Program-made: the position numbers and the translations under genes | Source of the DNA: Halocatena marina | Lineage (GTDB): Archaea > Halobacteriota > Halobacteria > Halobacteriales > Haloarculaceae | Reading direction: 5' to 3' | NCBI RefSeq assembly: GCF_023276375.1 | Contig: NZ_JALLPK010000001.1 | Location: 1,674,001 to 1,738,000, forward strand | Length of the DNA stretch: 64,000 nt | The notes under the pieces: model-generated | Told to the model about the DNA's origin: nothing | The model's database searches: none | The model's input: only the letters and a program-made list of their open reading frames with translations | Shown here: piece by piece, positions 9,674 through 18,652 of the stretch | Layout: each line of letters starts with the position of its first letter | Position numbering within the stretch: the stretch's first letter is position 1

Positions 9674-11083
9674 ATGCAAAAGAACGATACATATGTGAGT
9701 CGTCGGGCCTTGCTCCAGACTGTCAGTCTCATTGGAGCAAGTGTTGCGACTAGTAGTGTTGTGACCGCCTCGGAAACAGATCGTCCCAACCGAAAGGAGA
9801 TCGTCGTCGGGGTAACCGACGACAAATCTCCCGATGATATAGCTGTCGATCTTTTGGGAGTCGAGTTGACGGCGGATACACGCGTACTTCAGACGAATGA
9901 GTCACTCGGATTTATGACACTCACAGTGCCGACAAGTACTGAAAGTGACGCCTCTACGATGGCGGCTACCATTCGTGAGAACGAGGGGGTACGGTACGTT
10001 GAGGACGTCACTTATTACCAGCCACAGGGAATCATTTCGAGCACGTCTGTCCCCTCAGACCCAGGCTTCTCTGATCAGTACGCCCCTCAGTTAGTGAACG
10101 CGCCAGCTGCGTGGGACCACGTCGGATTCAATACCCAATCCGACGTAACCATCGCCGTCATCGATCAGGGGATCGATTACAATCATTTGGATCTTGTTTC
10201 TCAATTTGGCGGTGATAAGGGCCACGACTTCATGACATTTAAACTATCTTCTGCTGGTGGTGGTCTCTTATCCGGAATAAATCTACTGTCGAGTCTTAAT
10301 CTATCATCCGGCTGTTCTCAGACCCAGCAAACCGGGAGAGATGACGATCCATTCCCCGAATGGACCACAGAGGGTGCTAAAGTCGAAGTCGCGACGAGTT
10401 CCGGTACCCAGTGTGTGACCACGTATGAGAGCCACGGGACTCACGTCGCTGGGATCGCTGCTGGGACAACTAATAATAACAGTGGTATCGCTGGCGTCAG
10501 CAACGCGTCGTTACTGTCGTATAGAGCACTCAATCCAGCGGGTGGACGATCGGATGATATCGCTGCTGCCGTGCAGAACGCAGTCGACAACGGGGCACGC
10601 CTGATCAATATGAGTCTCGGTGGCTCTCAACCGACACAAGTGATGAAAGACGCCGTGTCATACGCCCGCGAGAACGGTGTGCTCCCGATCTGTGCAGCTG
10701 GAAACAGCGGTGGTTCAGTTAGTTATCCCGCAGCGTACGACGAGTGCATTGCGGTCGCTGCCGTCGACGAGAATAAAGCCCCGGCCTCCTTCACCAGCCA
10801 CGGTCCAGAAATCGATGTTGCTGGTCCCGGTGTCGACGTTCTCTCGTCGATACCCGATGGAATTCCAGACGAGAATGGTTACCTGAGATACCACGGGACC
10901 TCAATGGCATCCCCTGCCGTCTGCGGCGTCGCCGCACTCGGACTCGCTGCAAATCCCGAATGGGACGCCGATACGCTTGCAACGCTGCTCCGTGAAACTG
11001 CCACCCCTATCGACGGTGTCGATACGGACTATCAGGGCCACGGGATCCCAGACGCGGAGGCACTCGTCGATGCGAGTGAGTAA
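9674..11083 (+). CDS. Tat-exported subtilisin-like serine protease (halolysin-type, S8)
   Basis: Secreted protease of 469 residues. A Tat signal (SRRALLQTVSLIG, residues 9-21) is followed by an inhibitor-like propeptide (about 40-120) and a subtilase domain with the complete triad: Asp164 (TIAVIDQG), His254 (ESHGTHVAG) and Ser410 (HGTSMASP); Asn344 in AAGNSGG supplies the oxyanion hole. The Asp-His interval is about 90 residues, far more than the usual roughly 40, because of a Ser/Gly-rich insert at about 188-248 that contains Cys214 and Cys247. There is no long C-terminal extension. It probably degrades extracellular protein and matures by autoprocessing. Confidence 0.93.
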   Translation: MQKNDTYVSRRALLQTVSLIGASVATSSVVTASETDRPNRKEIVVGVTDDKSPDDIAVDLLGVELTADTRVLQTNESLGFMTLTVPTSTESDASTMAATIRENEGVRYVEDVTYYQPQGIISSTSVPSDPGFSDQYAPQLVNAPAAWDHVGFNTQSDVTIAVIDQGIDYNHLDLVSQFGGDKGHDFMTFKLSSAGGGLLSGINLLSSLNLSSGCSQTQQTGRDDDPFPEWTTEGAKVEVATSSGTQCVTTYESHGTHVAGIAAGTTNNNSGIAGVSNASLLSYRALNPAGGRSDDIAAAVQNAVDNGARLINMSLGGSQPTQVMKDAVSYARENGVLPICAAGNSGGSVSYPAAYDECIAVAAVDENKAPASFTSHGPEIDVAGPGVDVLSSIPDGIPDENGYLRYHGTSMASPAVCGVAALGLAANPEWDADTLATLLRETATPIDGVDTDYQGHGIPDAEALVDASE

Positions 11084-11356
11084 TACGAAGACTGCAGAGA
11101 GATAGGCAAGGAGCACTGCGAAAGCAATCGAATAAGCTATTCATCAACTTATTAAAAGCTAATTGCTAACTGGTTCGGAGCTATCAGACACTAAGTGAGT
11201 GGATTGGTTATTCGCTTTTGAATGTGCTTGTTCTGTCGATCAGTTTCCTTCGATAGGACATGACACAGAGTGCTCCTATGAGAAAACTATGACAGAGACG
11301 TAATTCGATAACAAGATATCAAGTGCTCGCTTCGATTCGAAATGACTTCCCGTGTA

Positions 11357-11662
11357 TTAGCTCTCTAATCTCTCTTTTTCATCACCCCACACCCAATCTG
11401 ACTCGTCGACAACTGTGTCCAAGCGGTGAATCTCTTTCACGAGATCCATATACTGATAGCATCTCGGACAGGTATACGGTTCATCAAGGCTCTCTGACGT
11501 TCGATAGGACTTGAGTACGCTCTCACAGTCTCGACAGTAAAGAAGGGCCGAGTCCGCACGTCGAATAATTGCCCATCGAACATCTGTGAGAGTGCACGTG
11601 CTTGGCTCACCGGATTCCGGAGTAACGCGCACACGTACCTCTCGTGTGCCTCTATCTGACAT
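11357..11662 (-). CDS. Small zinc-ribbon protein, haloarchaeal, function unknown
   Basis: 101 residues starting at MSDRGTREV. Two CxxC pairs, YCRDC (Cys43, Cys46) and TCPRC (Cys65, Cys68), 18 residues apart, form a probable treble-clef or zinc-ribbon site. The C-terminus is rich in Asp, Glu and Trp. The upstream ATG (11686) would add eight residues. It is isolated and points towards the protease gene. The family is not one I can name; a nucleic-acid or protein-binding adaptor role is possible. Confidence 0.7.
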   Translation of the reverse strand: MSDRGTREVRVRVTPESGEPSTCTLTDVRWAIIRRADSALLYCRDCESVLKSYRTSESLDEPYTCPRCYQYMDLVKEIHRLDTVVDESDWVWGDEKERLES

Positions 11663-12191
11663 TCTCACCGGCTCGTATATCCGCAACTATCCGCTTCACG
11701 AAACGACTCTATTAGGAAGCTGTATAAAAACATTATCCATAAATACATCAGACGTCATCTATGCCTTAGTTAATTGTGTGAACGAGTTAGAATATTCATG
11801 GATGAAATTCGGAGATGATACATCAGATCTGACTTGGCACACAAGAGTACATTGTCAATTACCGCAACACTATTTCGACAATCGTGGATCACACATCTAT
11901 GCACCGAGATGACATAGTAAATTCTGTATAGAATAGTTGTAATAGAAGTATCGATTTCTGTTGACAATCACTTACATCACTGCAATTATATATGTTCAAC
12001 ATTTACACTGTCTTGTTTACAACACATCGAACATCTCCTGAGTTAACGTCTCCTTGCAGTCTTCGTATCCTCACTTCACCGTAACCGACACACTTGGAAA
12101 GCGTTGTAATCCATCATATGAATACTCATATGATAGTATTTATATCCATCCGACAGATAGTGGAAGGATATACGTGAAGACTATTCATCTC
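11663..12191. other. AT-rich intergenic region
   Basis: About 530 bases with no supported gene. TTTATA at 12139-12144 is a good TATA box for the membrane-protein gene that follows; it places the start at 12192 rather than at an upstream in-frame ATG (12054) that lies before the promoter. Confidence 0.5.
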
Positions 12192-12548
12192 ATGCTCAAT
12201 GTTACTACTTCAATTCCGTTTTCACTCCTTATTGTGTTTGCATTTGCGAGATTCGTCTATTGGGACACGACCCGTCGTGGACTCTCACAGCAGACGTGTC
12301 GACGATGGACGAAATATGTTGGACTCGTTAGCTTTTGTGGGTTCTTCCTGAGCATGTTCGTGATCGACAACGTCATCATTCAGATGAACTTCCATCTGCG
12401 TGGATACGATCCTGCTCTGAATGCAGTAACTAACAGAGACCTCTTCTACTGGCAATTCGAAACCGGCGCAGTGATTAGCGCATTCGCCGTCCTCGTGTAT
12501 AGTGTTGGGAGTCGACTGAGGCCACTCACATCAGAGCGAGAATCGTAG
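12192..12548 (+). CDS. Small integral membrane protein, unknown function
   Basis: 118 residues from the ATG at 12192, chosen because the TATA box at 12139-12144 lies between it and the longer in-frame start. Three hydrophobic segments are visible: about 5-22 (SIPFSLLIVFAFARFVYW), about 42-60 (YVGLVSFCGFFLSMFVIDNV) and about 92-110 (TGAVISAFAVLVYSVG). The loops are short and basic. No family motif was recognised and the neighbours give no hint. Confidence 0.6.
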   Translation: MLNVTTSIPFSLLIVFAFARFVYWDTTRRGLSQQTCRRWTKYVGLVSFCGFFLSMFVIDNVIIQMNFHLRGYDPALNAVTNRDLFYWQFETGAVISAFAVLVYSVGSRLRPLTSERES

Positions 12549-12708
12549 CTGCGAGTATCACTTTCAGTGAGATCCCCCGAAACAATCGTTAGTCCGTAAC
12601 CGCCACCCAAAGCCCAGGACGTCTCTGGGGGTCGGTTCGCCAGTTCAAATTAGATCTTGGTTGCTCTCAGATCGAACAGAACAAGTGGCGTAACAGAGCC
12701 AGAGCAGG

Positions 12709-14202
12709 CTAGAGAACGACGCTCTTTGTCGTGGTAAATGCCTCGATGGAGTAACCAATTCCTTCTCGACCGATGCCCGAATCTTTTGTCCCACCGAACG
12801 GAATGTCGCCGATGCCGTGGGAGGGAGGTCGATTGATGGAAACTGCTCCCGCCTCGATACGATCAGCTAAAGACAGCGCTCGGTCGTAGTCGTCTGTGAA
12901 CACGCAGGCGTCAAGACCGAGATCACTTCCATTAATCATATCCAGTGCATGCGCTTCCTCGGCGAACGGTGTCACGCTGATAACGGGACCGAACTGCTCT
13001 TCGTTGACGATGCGTGCCTCCGCAGGCACGTCGGCAAGCAGTGTCGGTTCGAACCAGCGTCCTTCATTGTCACTAATCGACTCCGCCGGAGCGTCGCTCA
13101 TTTCTTGCAGTTCGTCTGCACTCGTGAACCGATGACCACCCCGAACGAGGGTTGCCCCGCTGTCGATGGCGTCAACAACGAGTTCTGTGACCCACTCTGC
13201 CTGTTGTTCACTGATGAGCGGCCCGAGATCGGTATCGCCATCGAACAAATCGCCCTGAACCCAGTTGTCCATTCGCTCGTCGATCGCCTCAACTAGCTCG
13301 TCGTGCACTGAGTCGTGTGCGAGAACACGGCTAATAGCTGAACAGCGCTGGCCAGCGTACTTGAGGGCCCCCCGAGCACAGGCAGCCGCGGCAACCGCGA
13401 GATCGGCGTCGGGGAAAACGACTGCTGGAGCGTTGCCACCGAGCTCTAAATGGAGACGGACCATCCCGCTCTGTTGGGCGACACGTTTCCCTGCGGCCGA
13501 GGAGCCAGTCATTGCGATGGCATCAACCCGATCGTCGCTGGCGAGGACATCACCGATATCCCTGCTCCGACCCGTGACCAAATTGAAAGCACCGTCTGGC
13601 AGATCGATGTTCGCAATGACATCAGTCAGAATGACAGCACTCACCGGTGTCTCACTGGCCGGTTTCACGACGACGCTATTGCCTGCTGCCAGCGCCGGTG
13701 CCACGTGCAGTGCAGTGGTCGACAGCGGGTAGTTGTACGGTGTTATACAGAGAACCGTCCCGACGGGCTGAGGTTTCACGATTGCCTGCCAGCCCTCGTG
13801 GCCCCGCGTACTCCCTTCGAGAAACTCACCCCGAAGCGATCTGGCCTCTTCTGCGCCCCGACGGAATCGCTCTGCAGCTGCCCTCACCTCACCGCGGGCA
13901 CTCGTGACAGGCTTTCCCGCTTCGTGGACGATGGTTTCGGCGAGTTCGTCTTCGCGCTCAAGCAGTCCATCAGCAATCGCTTCGAGCCATCGGGCGCGCT
14001 GGACGATGGTTGTCTCACGCATCCGACGTGTGGCAGCGTGGGCGGCCGCGAGTGCTGCCTCTGCGTGGTCGGGTGCACCTGCGGCGACGCGCCCGGCAAT
14101 GGTGCCGGTAGCGGGGTTCATCACCTCAAGAAACGCTTCGGTGGCCACCCACTCGCCGCCGATAAACAGCTGACGGGTAGCACGTTTTGTTTCTGCACCC
14201 AT
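12709..14202 (-). CDS. NAD(P)-dependent aldehyde dehydrogenase, GapN/lactaldehyde dehydrogenase-like
   Basis: ALDH-superfamily enzyme of 497 residues that oxidises an aldehyde to the acid. Visible catalytic residues are Asn157 (TPYNYPL), Glu253 (LELGGNAP) and Cys287 (AGQRCSAIS); the cofactor loop is MTGSSAAGKRVA (231-242). The C-terminus (PFGGTKDSGIGREGIGYS, then TTTKSVVL) resembles non-phosphorylating glyceraldehyde-3-phosphate and lactaldehyde dehydrogenases. Start: TTTTATG at 14228-14234 lies about 27 bases before the ATG at 14202, giving a leaderless message; an in-frame start at 14229 is less likely. Near the glycerol and dihydroxyacetone genes a C3 aldehyde substrate is plausible, but other aldehydes are possible. 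Confidence 0.88.
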   Translation of the reverse strand: MGAETKRATRQLFIGGEWVATEAFLEVMNPATGTIAGRVAAGAPDHAEAALAAAHAATRRMRETTIVQRARWLEAIADGLLEREDELAETIVHEAGKPVTSARGEVRAAAERFRRGAEEARSLRGEFLEGSTRGHEGWQAIVKPQPVGTVLCITPYNYPLSTTALHVAPALAAGNSVVVKPASETPVSAVILTDVIANIDLPDGAFNLVTGRSRDIGDVLASDDRVDAIAMTGSSAAGKRVAQQSGMVRLHLELGGNAPAVVFPDADLAVAAAACARGALKYAGQRCSAISRVLAHDSVHDELVEAIDERMDNWVQGDLFDGDTDLGPLISEQQAEWVTELVVDAIDSGATLVRGGHRFTSADELQEMSDAPAESISDNEGRWFEPTLLADVPAEARIVNEEQFGPVISVTPFAEEAHALDMINGSDLGLDACVFTDDYDRALSLADRIEAGAVSINRPPSHGIGDIPFGGTKDSGIGREGIGYSIEAFTTTKSVVL

Positions 14203-14414
14203 ATCGAAGACTAGACTCTGCATTAACATAAAATTTGATTCAGATATTGGTACTATCTCGGTCCATCTTGTGGAGGACTCTCCGCGATCGTCGTAAAATG
14301 AGCCGTATACACCGGTTGTAGAACTGCACGTGTGTTCCGGCGTGAATCGTATGTTGGTGTTGCAGGACCCTCAGAGCTATCTCTCGTGCTACAATCTACG
14401 GCCGTGGAACGAGG

Positions 14415-14690
14415 CTACCATCCGCGATCTCTGATTCGGTGTTGAGCACTGGTGTATCCAAGCGCGAACAGGAGCATCCCGCCAAGCAGTAGAAGGCCTC
14501 CAATCGTCGGGAGAGAGCTCAATCCGACGCTGCTTCCGTTTGGACCAATGAGAACAACCAGTACGATACCGGTGATGGTGACACCAAGACCGACGAGGCT
14601 GAGCGGATTCAGGAAGGCGAATCGGAGATACTCCCTGGTCGTGATGGGATTACTCGTCTCGTTGTTCTCTACGATCTCATCATCACTCAT
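14415..14690 (-). CDS. Small two-helix membrane protein, haloarchaeal
   Basis: 91 residues with an acidic N-terminus, two transmembrane helices (about 29-49 and 59-79) joined by a Gly/Ser-rich loop, and a basic C-terminal tail (RIRDRGW). The ATG at 14690 is the only sensible start. It resembles the small membrane proteins often found next to haloarchaeal transporter genes, but no function is known. It is divergent from another small membrane protein at 14801. Confidence 0.68.
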   Translation of the reverse strand: MSDDEIVENNETSNPITTREYLRFAFLNPLSLVGLGVTITGIVLVVLIGPNGSSVGLSSLPTIGGLLLLGGMLLFALGYTSAQHRIRDRGW

Positions 14691-14800
14691 ACCATACCTC
14701 CACGCAGTCGATGAATGCTCGTAGCTGGACGCGGTTCGTCAAGATCGTCTGATGGGTCGTGACCTGTCCTTTCATAATCGGTGGCTCGTAGGTGTGACGT

Positions 14801-14968
14801 ATGGACGATGCGGTGATCAACGCGTTGGGTGTGTTCGTCGTGGTCGGAGCTGGTATCATCGTTGCGGGCCTCGTCATGGGACAGCTCCGCGCTGCGCTAC
14901 TCCTCTCTGTCTCCGTGGGAGCGACGTTCGGTGTTATGACCTACTTCCTCTTTCGACAGGGCAGATGA
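14801..14968 (+). CDS. 55-residue membrane protein
   Basis: An open frame too short for most gene callers: ATG at 14801, TGA at 14966-14968, 55 residues. It starts MDDAVINALG and has two hydrophobic segments (about 9-26, VFVVVGAGIIVAGLVMG, and about 31-50, LLLSVSVGATFGVMTYF) with a basic end (FRQGR). The length, clean hydrophobic pattern and high-GC third positions match real haloarchaeal two-helix proteins. It is convergent with the glycerol facilitator. Function unknown. Confidence 0.6.
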   Translation: MDDAVINALGVFVVVGAGIIVAGLVMGQLRAALLLSVSVGATFGVMTYFLFRQGR

Positions 14969-15020
14969 GCATCGCTGACGGTAGGAGAGACCAGCAGATC
15001 GAATCGAAGCCGGTCTCACG

Positions 15021-15929
15021 TTACTCAGTAGCCTCCTCAACCGCTTCTCGTGGTCCTTCGCCCGGCTCTCTGGGTTCTTCGTCGGACGTTTCATCGATGT
15101 ACCGGTGCGTTAAGTACTCGTAGATTCCGCCACCGATGATACCACCAACGATGGTCGAAACTGTCGGCAGCCACCACCCACCACGCGGGCCAGGAAAAGC
15201 GATGTTTCCGTAGCCGACGAGATATCCGAAGATACGCGGACCGAGGTCACGCGCCGGATTTAATGCGGCCATACTGATCGGTGCCTCGTACTGAACGAGG
15301 GCGGCAACCAGCAGCCCGACGAGGAATGCGAACAGCCCTGGAGTCGCGCTGGGTGCCATCTCGTTTTCGGCGTCGGCGAGTGCAAAGATGACTCCGACGA
15401 GAATCGCCGTGATGACGACCTCACTGAAGAACGCTTGCTCGAACGAGACGAGGTTTGCGACCTCCGTGAGGCTGCTTGCGTCGCCAACGACCACGCCGGC
15501 GAACGCCGGGTTTGGGAAGAACGTCCAGAGAGTCATTCCCGTAATCGAACTCCCGGGATCCCCTGGTGAAATTCCGTTAGCCTGATGGAATGCTTGATAC
15601 CACCCTTGCCACGTGAACCAGAGCGTTGCTGCCGCGAGAAATGCTCCGAGCAGTTGGCTCGCAATATAACCGGGGACGCGGCGCCACGGAAAGTCACCCC
15701 AGACAGCAAATCCCAACGTGACCGCGGGATTGATGTGTGCCTGCGAGACACCACCTGCCCAGTACACCCCGAACATCACGGCGAACCCCCACAGGATAGC
15801 GACACCGAACAGGCCGTACGCCTCCGTGAGAATGGACACGACAACTGATCCGTCGCCGAAAAAGATGAGGATGAACGTCCCCACGATTTCGTTTATATAC
15901 TGTGGAGTCCAGTTTTCCTCATCGGCCAT
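15021..15929 (-). CDS. glpF: MIP family channel, glycerol facilitator
   Basis: Aquaglyceroporin of 302 residues with six membrane helices and two half-helices ending in NPA at 67-69 (AHINPAVTLG) and 224-226 (LNPARDLGPR). The Asp after the second motif (NPARD, Asp228) and the large loop after helix 3 are features of glycerol channels rather than water channels. The N- and C-termini are acidic. It is divergent from ptsH and near the dihydroxyacetone kinase genes, so it most likely admits glycerol or dihydroxyacetone for the kinase. A TATA-like element on the same strand (16103-16110) would leave a leader of roughly 150 bases. Confidence 0.92.
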   Translation of the reverse strand: MADEENWTPQYINEIVGTFILIFFGDGSVVVSILTEAYGLFGVAILWGFAVMFGVYWAGGVSQAHINPAVTLGFAVWGDFPWRRVPGYIASQLLGAFLAAATLWFTWQGWYQAFHQANGISPGDPGSSITGMTLWTFFPNPAFAGVVVGDASSLTEVANLVSFEQAFFSEVVITAILVGVIFALADAENEMAPSATPGLFAFLVGLLVAALVQYEAPISMAALNPARDLGPRIFGYLVGYGNIAFPGPRGGWWLPTVSTIVGGIIGGGIYEYLTHRYIDETSDEEPREPGEGPREAVEEATE

Positions 15930-16340
15930 GACACGCTCCCTCCATGCTGATGCCTTGGCTGGCAGTTTGTGTCCAGTTGTGTGTTCGTTCGTACATGGTC
16001 TTGTGTTTCGTATGTGTTTGTTCGCGTTGATCTAGCTGCCACGTCACCGTTTGTACTCCTGTATTCTATGTGTTGTGTCACCAGTACATACACAGACAAT
16101 CATTATAAAGTTTTTTGTCGTTTTAGATGCCGTCCATTTTTTGTCTCGTCTGTATTACAGCAGTCCTCGGGCTACTCTCGGAGTTCACGTCAGCGGCCGA
16201 ACAGCAGAACCACGAACGTCGGCAATACTGACCGTCTGATGGCCAGTGTTGTTCATGAAACTTCATTCCAATTGGATGTAGAGGCAAGGCGAGGAACAAA
16301 GAGTTTAGTTCTCCTGTCGAAAAAGAACCGATGAATGCCG
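15930..16340. promoter_or_regulatory. Divergent control region between glpF and ptsH
   Basis: About 410 bases. A TATA box facing glpF lies at 16103-16110 (CTTTATAA on the minus strand); a weaker AGTTTAGTT (about 16302-16310) faces ptsH. The glpF leader contains several TGTTCG repeats around 15980-16025. No classic TrmB or GlpR site was recognised. Confidence 0.45.
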
Positions 16341-16613
16341 ATGGAGCGAGTCGTCACGATCGTTCCGGAGGCGGGGCTCCACGCACGCCCTGCATCCCGG
16401 TTCGTTCAGACAGCGAATGAATTCGAATGTGAGCTTCGCATCGGACCAGCCGACGGAAGCGACGATCCCGTGAACGCCCGCAGTATGCTTGCGGTTACTG
16501 GACTCGGCGTAGAGCACGGTGAGAGGGTTAGCGTTATCGCCGACGGTAACGACGCAACTGCTGCGCTCGATGCCCTTGAAGACGTACTATCGACCGAAGA
16601 GGCAGTGGGATGA
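16341..16613 (+). CDS. ptsH: Phosphocarrier protein HPr
   Basis: PTS phosphocarrier of 90 residues. The phospho-accepting His14 sits in GLHARPAS, the universal HPr active-site motif, and ARSMLAVTGLGVEHG (about 48-62) matches the regulatory-site region without the Ser-46 kinase context of Gram-positive bacteria. It carries phosphate from enzyme I to the dihydroxyacetone-kinase subunit DhaM. The ATG at 16341 matches usual HPr N-termini; one two codons earlier (16335) is possible. Its TGA overlaps the ptsI ATG (ATGA), so the two are translationally coupled. Confidence 0.92.
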   Translation: MERVVTIVPEAGLHARPASRFVQTANEFECELRIGPADGSDDPVNARSMLAVTGLGVEHGERVSVIADGNDATAALDALEDVLSTEEAVG

Positions 16614-18280
16614 CAACGCTTTCCGGTACCGGTGTAACGCCGCTGGCTGGGGTTGGTACCGTCCAGTGGTATGACCCGCAGGTTGAGCTCTCCGGTGTTG
16701 ATGCGTCAGAATCGATCGACCCTGAAACAGAGCTAGCGACGTTTGAGCAAGCCCGGGACACTGCCCGCGATGAACTCGAAACCGAGCGCGAGCGAACAGC
16801 CGATCGAATCGGGGACGCCGAGGCAGAGGTGTTCGAAGCACACCTCGGATTCCTTGATGATCCACAGATCACTGAGGGTGTCGAGGAAACCGTCGAAGCA
16901 GGATCGACAGCTCAGGAAGCGGTTGCTGAGACGTTCGGATCTCACATTGAACAGTTCGAGAGCATGGAAGGCCGATTCGCCGAACGCGCCGCTGACCTCC
17001 GGGATCTGCGTGACCGCCTACTCCGAATACTAACAGACAGCGACCGAGTCGACCTATCGGAGTTGCCCGACGGAACAGTCCTGCTGGCCAAGGATCTCGC
17101 GCCCAGCGATACCGCTCGTCTCGATCCTGATGCTGTTGCTGGCATCGCCACGGTCGGGGGAGGCCGCACCTCACACTCTGCTATCTTTGCCCGTTCGCTT
17201 GCAATTCCTGCCGTCGTCGATGTCGGTGAAGAACTATCTGACATCGAGGACGGCACAGAGGTTCTTGTAGACGGCGACGCTGGTACGGTCGTCGTCGATC
17301 CAGAATCGACGCCCGCTACCGAAGCAGCTACTGTCGAGATCAGGACAGAGCAGGTGACGACTGCCGACGGTCGTGCTATTGAAGTTGCTGCGAACGTCGG
17401 TACAACTGATGAGTTGGCTCCGGCCGTCGAGCGCGGCGCAGACGGTGTCGGACTGTTTCGGACCGAATTTCTCTTTCTCGATCGTGAGACGCCACCGACC
17501 GAGACGGAACAGTACGAAACCTACCGTGCAGCGCTTGATGCGTTTCCCACTGGCCGCGTTGTTGTTCGGACGCTCGATGCTGGCGGTGATAAGCCAATCC
17601 CGTATCTTGACCTCCCTGACGAGGAAAATCCCTTTTTGGGCGCTCGCGGGATTCGGCTGTCACTTGATGAGAACGCCGATCTCTTCGAGACGCAACTGCG
17701 AGCACTGTTGCGAGCAGGTGCCGACGGTGCCGGCGATCTCGCGGTCATGTTCCCGATGGTAGCGACAGTGGCTGAGCTCGATCAGGTGCTCACCCGAGTC
17801 GAATCGGTCAGCGATGATCTCACGAGTGAGAACATTGCCCATACTGTTCCCGAGCTCGGAGTGATGATCGAAACACCGTCTGCGGTGTTCTGCGCGCGCG
17901 AATTCGCCGAACGTGTGCAGTTCTTGAGTATCGGCACAAACGACCTCACGCAGTACGTGATGGCGGCCAGCCGCGGATCCGAAGCCGTCACTGATCTCCA
18001 CGATCCACTCCATCCAGCGGTGCTGCGGGCCATCGATCGGACAGTCCGTGAGGGTCATCAGGGTGGCGCGTGGGTTGGTGTCTGCGGTGAAATGGCTGGG
18101 GAGCCAGAACTGACGCCGCTCCTCGTGGGACTCGGAGTCGACGAACTCAGCATGAGTGCTGTAACAATTCCCGCGGTGAAAGCAGCAGTAACAGCGGCGG
18201 ACTCGGACGCGACGCTTATCGAAAGCGTGCTTGCTAGCGAAACGCGTGAGGCAGTCCGCGACCGGCTACACCTTGGATAG
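16610..18280 (+). CDS. ptsI: Phosphoenolpyruvate-protein phosphotransferase (PTS enzyme I)
   Basis: Enzyme I, 556 residues, takes phosphate from PEP and passes it to HPr. The phosphohistidine domain shows GGGRTSHSAIFARS with His189; the PEP-binding barrel has FRTEFLFLDR, ARGIRLSL, SIGTNDLTQYVMAASRG and the catalytic Cys in GVCGEMAGEP. The length matches the family. It follows ptsH with an ATGA overlap. Its 3' end overlaps the convergent dhaM by 15 bases. With no sugar-specific EIIB/EIIC in the window, its purpose here is to energise DhaM. Confidence 0.95.
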   Translation: MTTLSGTGVTPLAGVGTVQWYDPQVELSGVDASESIDPETELATFEQARDTARDELETERERTADRIGDAEAEVFEAHLGFLDDPQITEGVEETVEAGSTAQEAVAETFGSHIEQFESMEGRFAERAADLRDLRDRLLRILTDSDRVDLSELPDGTVLLAKDLAPSDTARLDPDAVAGIATVGGGRTSHSAIFARSLAIPAVVDVGEELSDIEDGTEVLVDGDAGTVVVDPESTPATEAATVEIRTEQVTTADGRAIEVAANVGTTDELAPAVERGADGVGLFRTEFLFLDRETPPTETEQYETYRAALDAFPTGRVVVRTLDAGGDKPIPYLDLPDEENPFLGARGIRLSLDENADLFETQLRALLRAGADGAGDLAVMFPMVATVAELDQVLTRVESVSDDLTSENIAHTVPELGVMIETPSAVFCAREFAERVQFLSIGTNDLTQYVMAASRGSEAVTDLHDPLHPAVLRAIDRTVREGHQGGAWVGVCGEMAGEPELTPLLVGLGVDELSMSAVTIPAVKAAVTAADSDATLIESVLASETREAVRDRLHLG

Positions 18281-18649
18281 CTCGCTGGCCTCTTCTGCGG
18301 AGCTGACGACCGATTCGAGAGTCGCTTTGGAACTCGTTGCTTCAATCGTGGCGTTGAGTGCACCCTCTAAAATTGGTGCATCCGCGATGGCCGCCTCGCC
18401 CTCGAACTGATCGAGAGCAGTCTCCGCGTTGAGAACCGCACTTCCGAGATCGACGAGGATAACGACGGTATCCGCGTCGCCGAGTTCATCAAGTGCAGCA
18501 GAGATGTCGTTGACCGACGTTCCGATACTGCCGTCGGGACCGCCTCCAACAGGAACGATAGGGACATCCGCGTTCCCCATCTGGGCTGCGATTTCGCAGA
18601 TACCTTCTGCCGCCTTCAGGCTGTGTGAGACGACGAGAATACCAACCAT
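18266..18649 (-). CDS. dhaM: PTS-dependent dihydroxyacetone kinase, phosphotransferase subunit DhaM
   Basis: 127 residues, an EIIA-mannose-type domain only. The phosphorylated His9 is in VVSHSLKAAEG, and the family segments PVGGGPDGSIGTSVNDI and ILVDLGSAVLNAE are present. It accepts phosphate from HPr and rephosphorylates the ADP held by DhaL. It is the last gene of dhaKLM, three bases after dhaL, and converges on ptsI with a 15-base overlap. Unlike the enterobacterial three-domain DhaM it carries no fused HPr or enzyme I domain, so it depends on the separate proteins encoded next door. Confidence 0.93.
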   Translation of the reverse strand: MVGILVVSHSLKAAEGICEIAAQMGNADVPIVPVGGGPDGSIGTSVNDISAALDELGDADTVVILVDLGSAVLNAETALDQFEGEAAIADAPILEGALNATIEATSSKATLESVVSSAEEASELSKV

Positions 18650-18652
18650 CGA

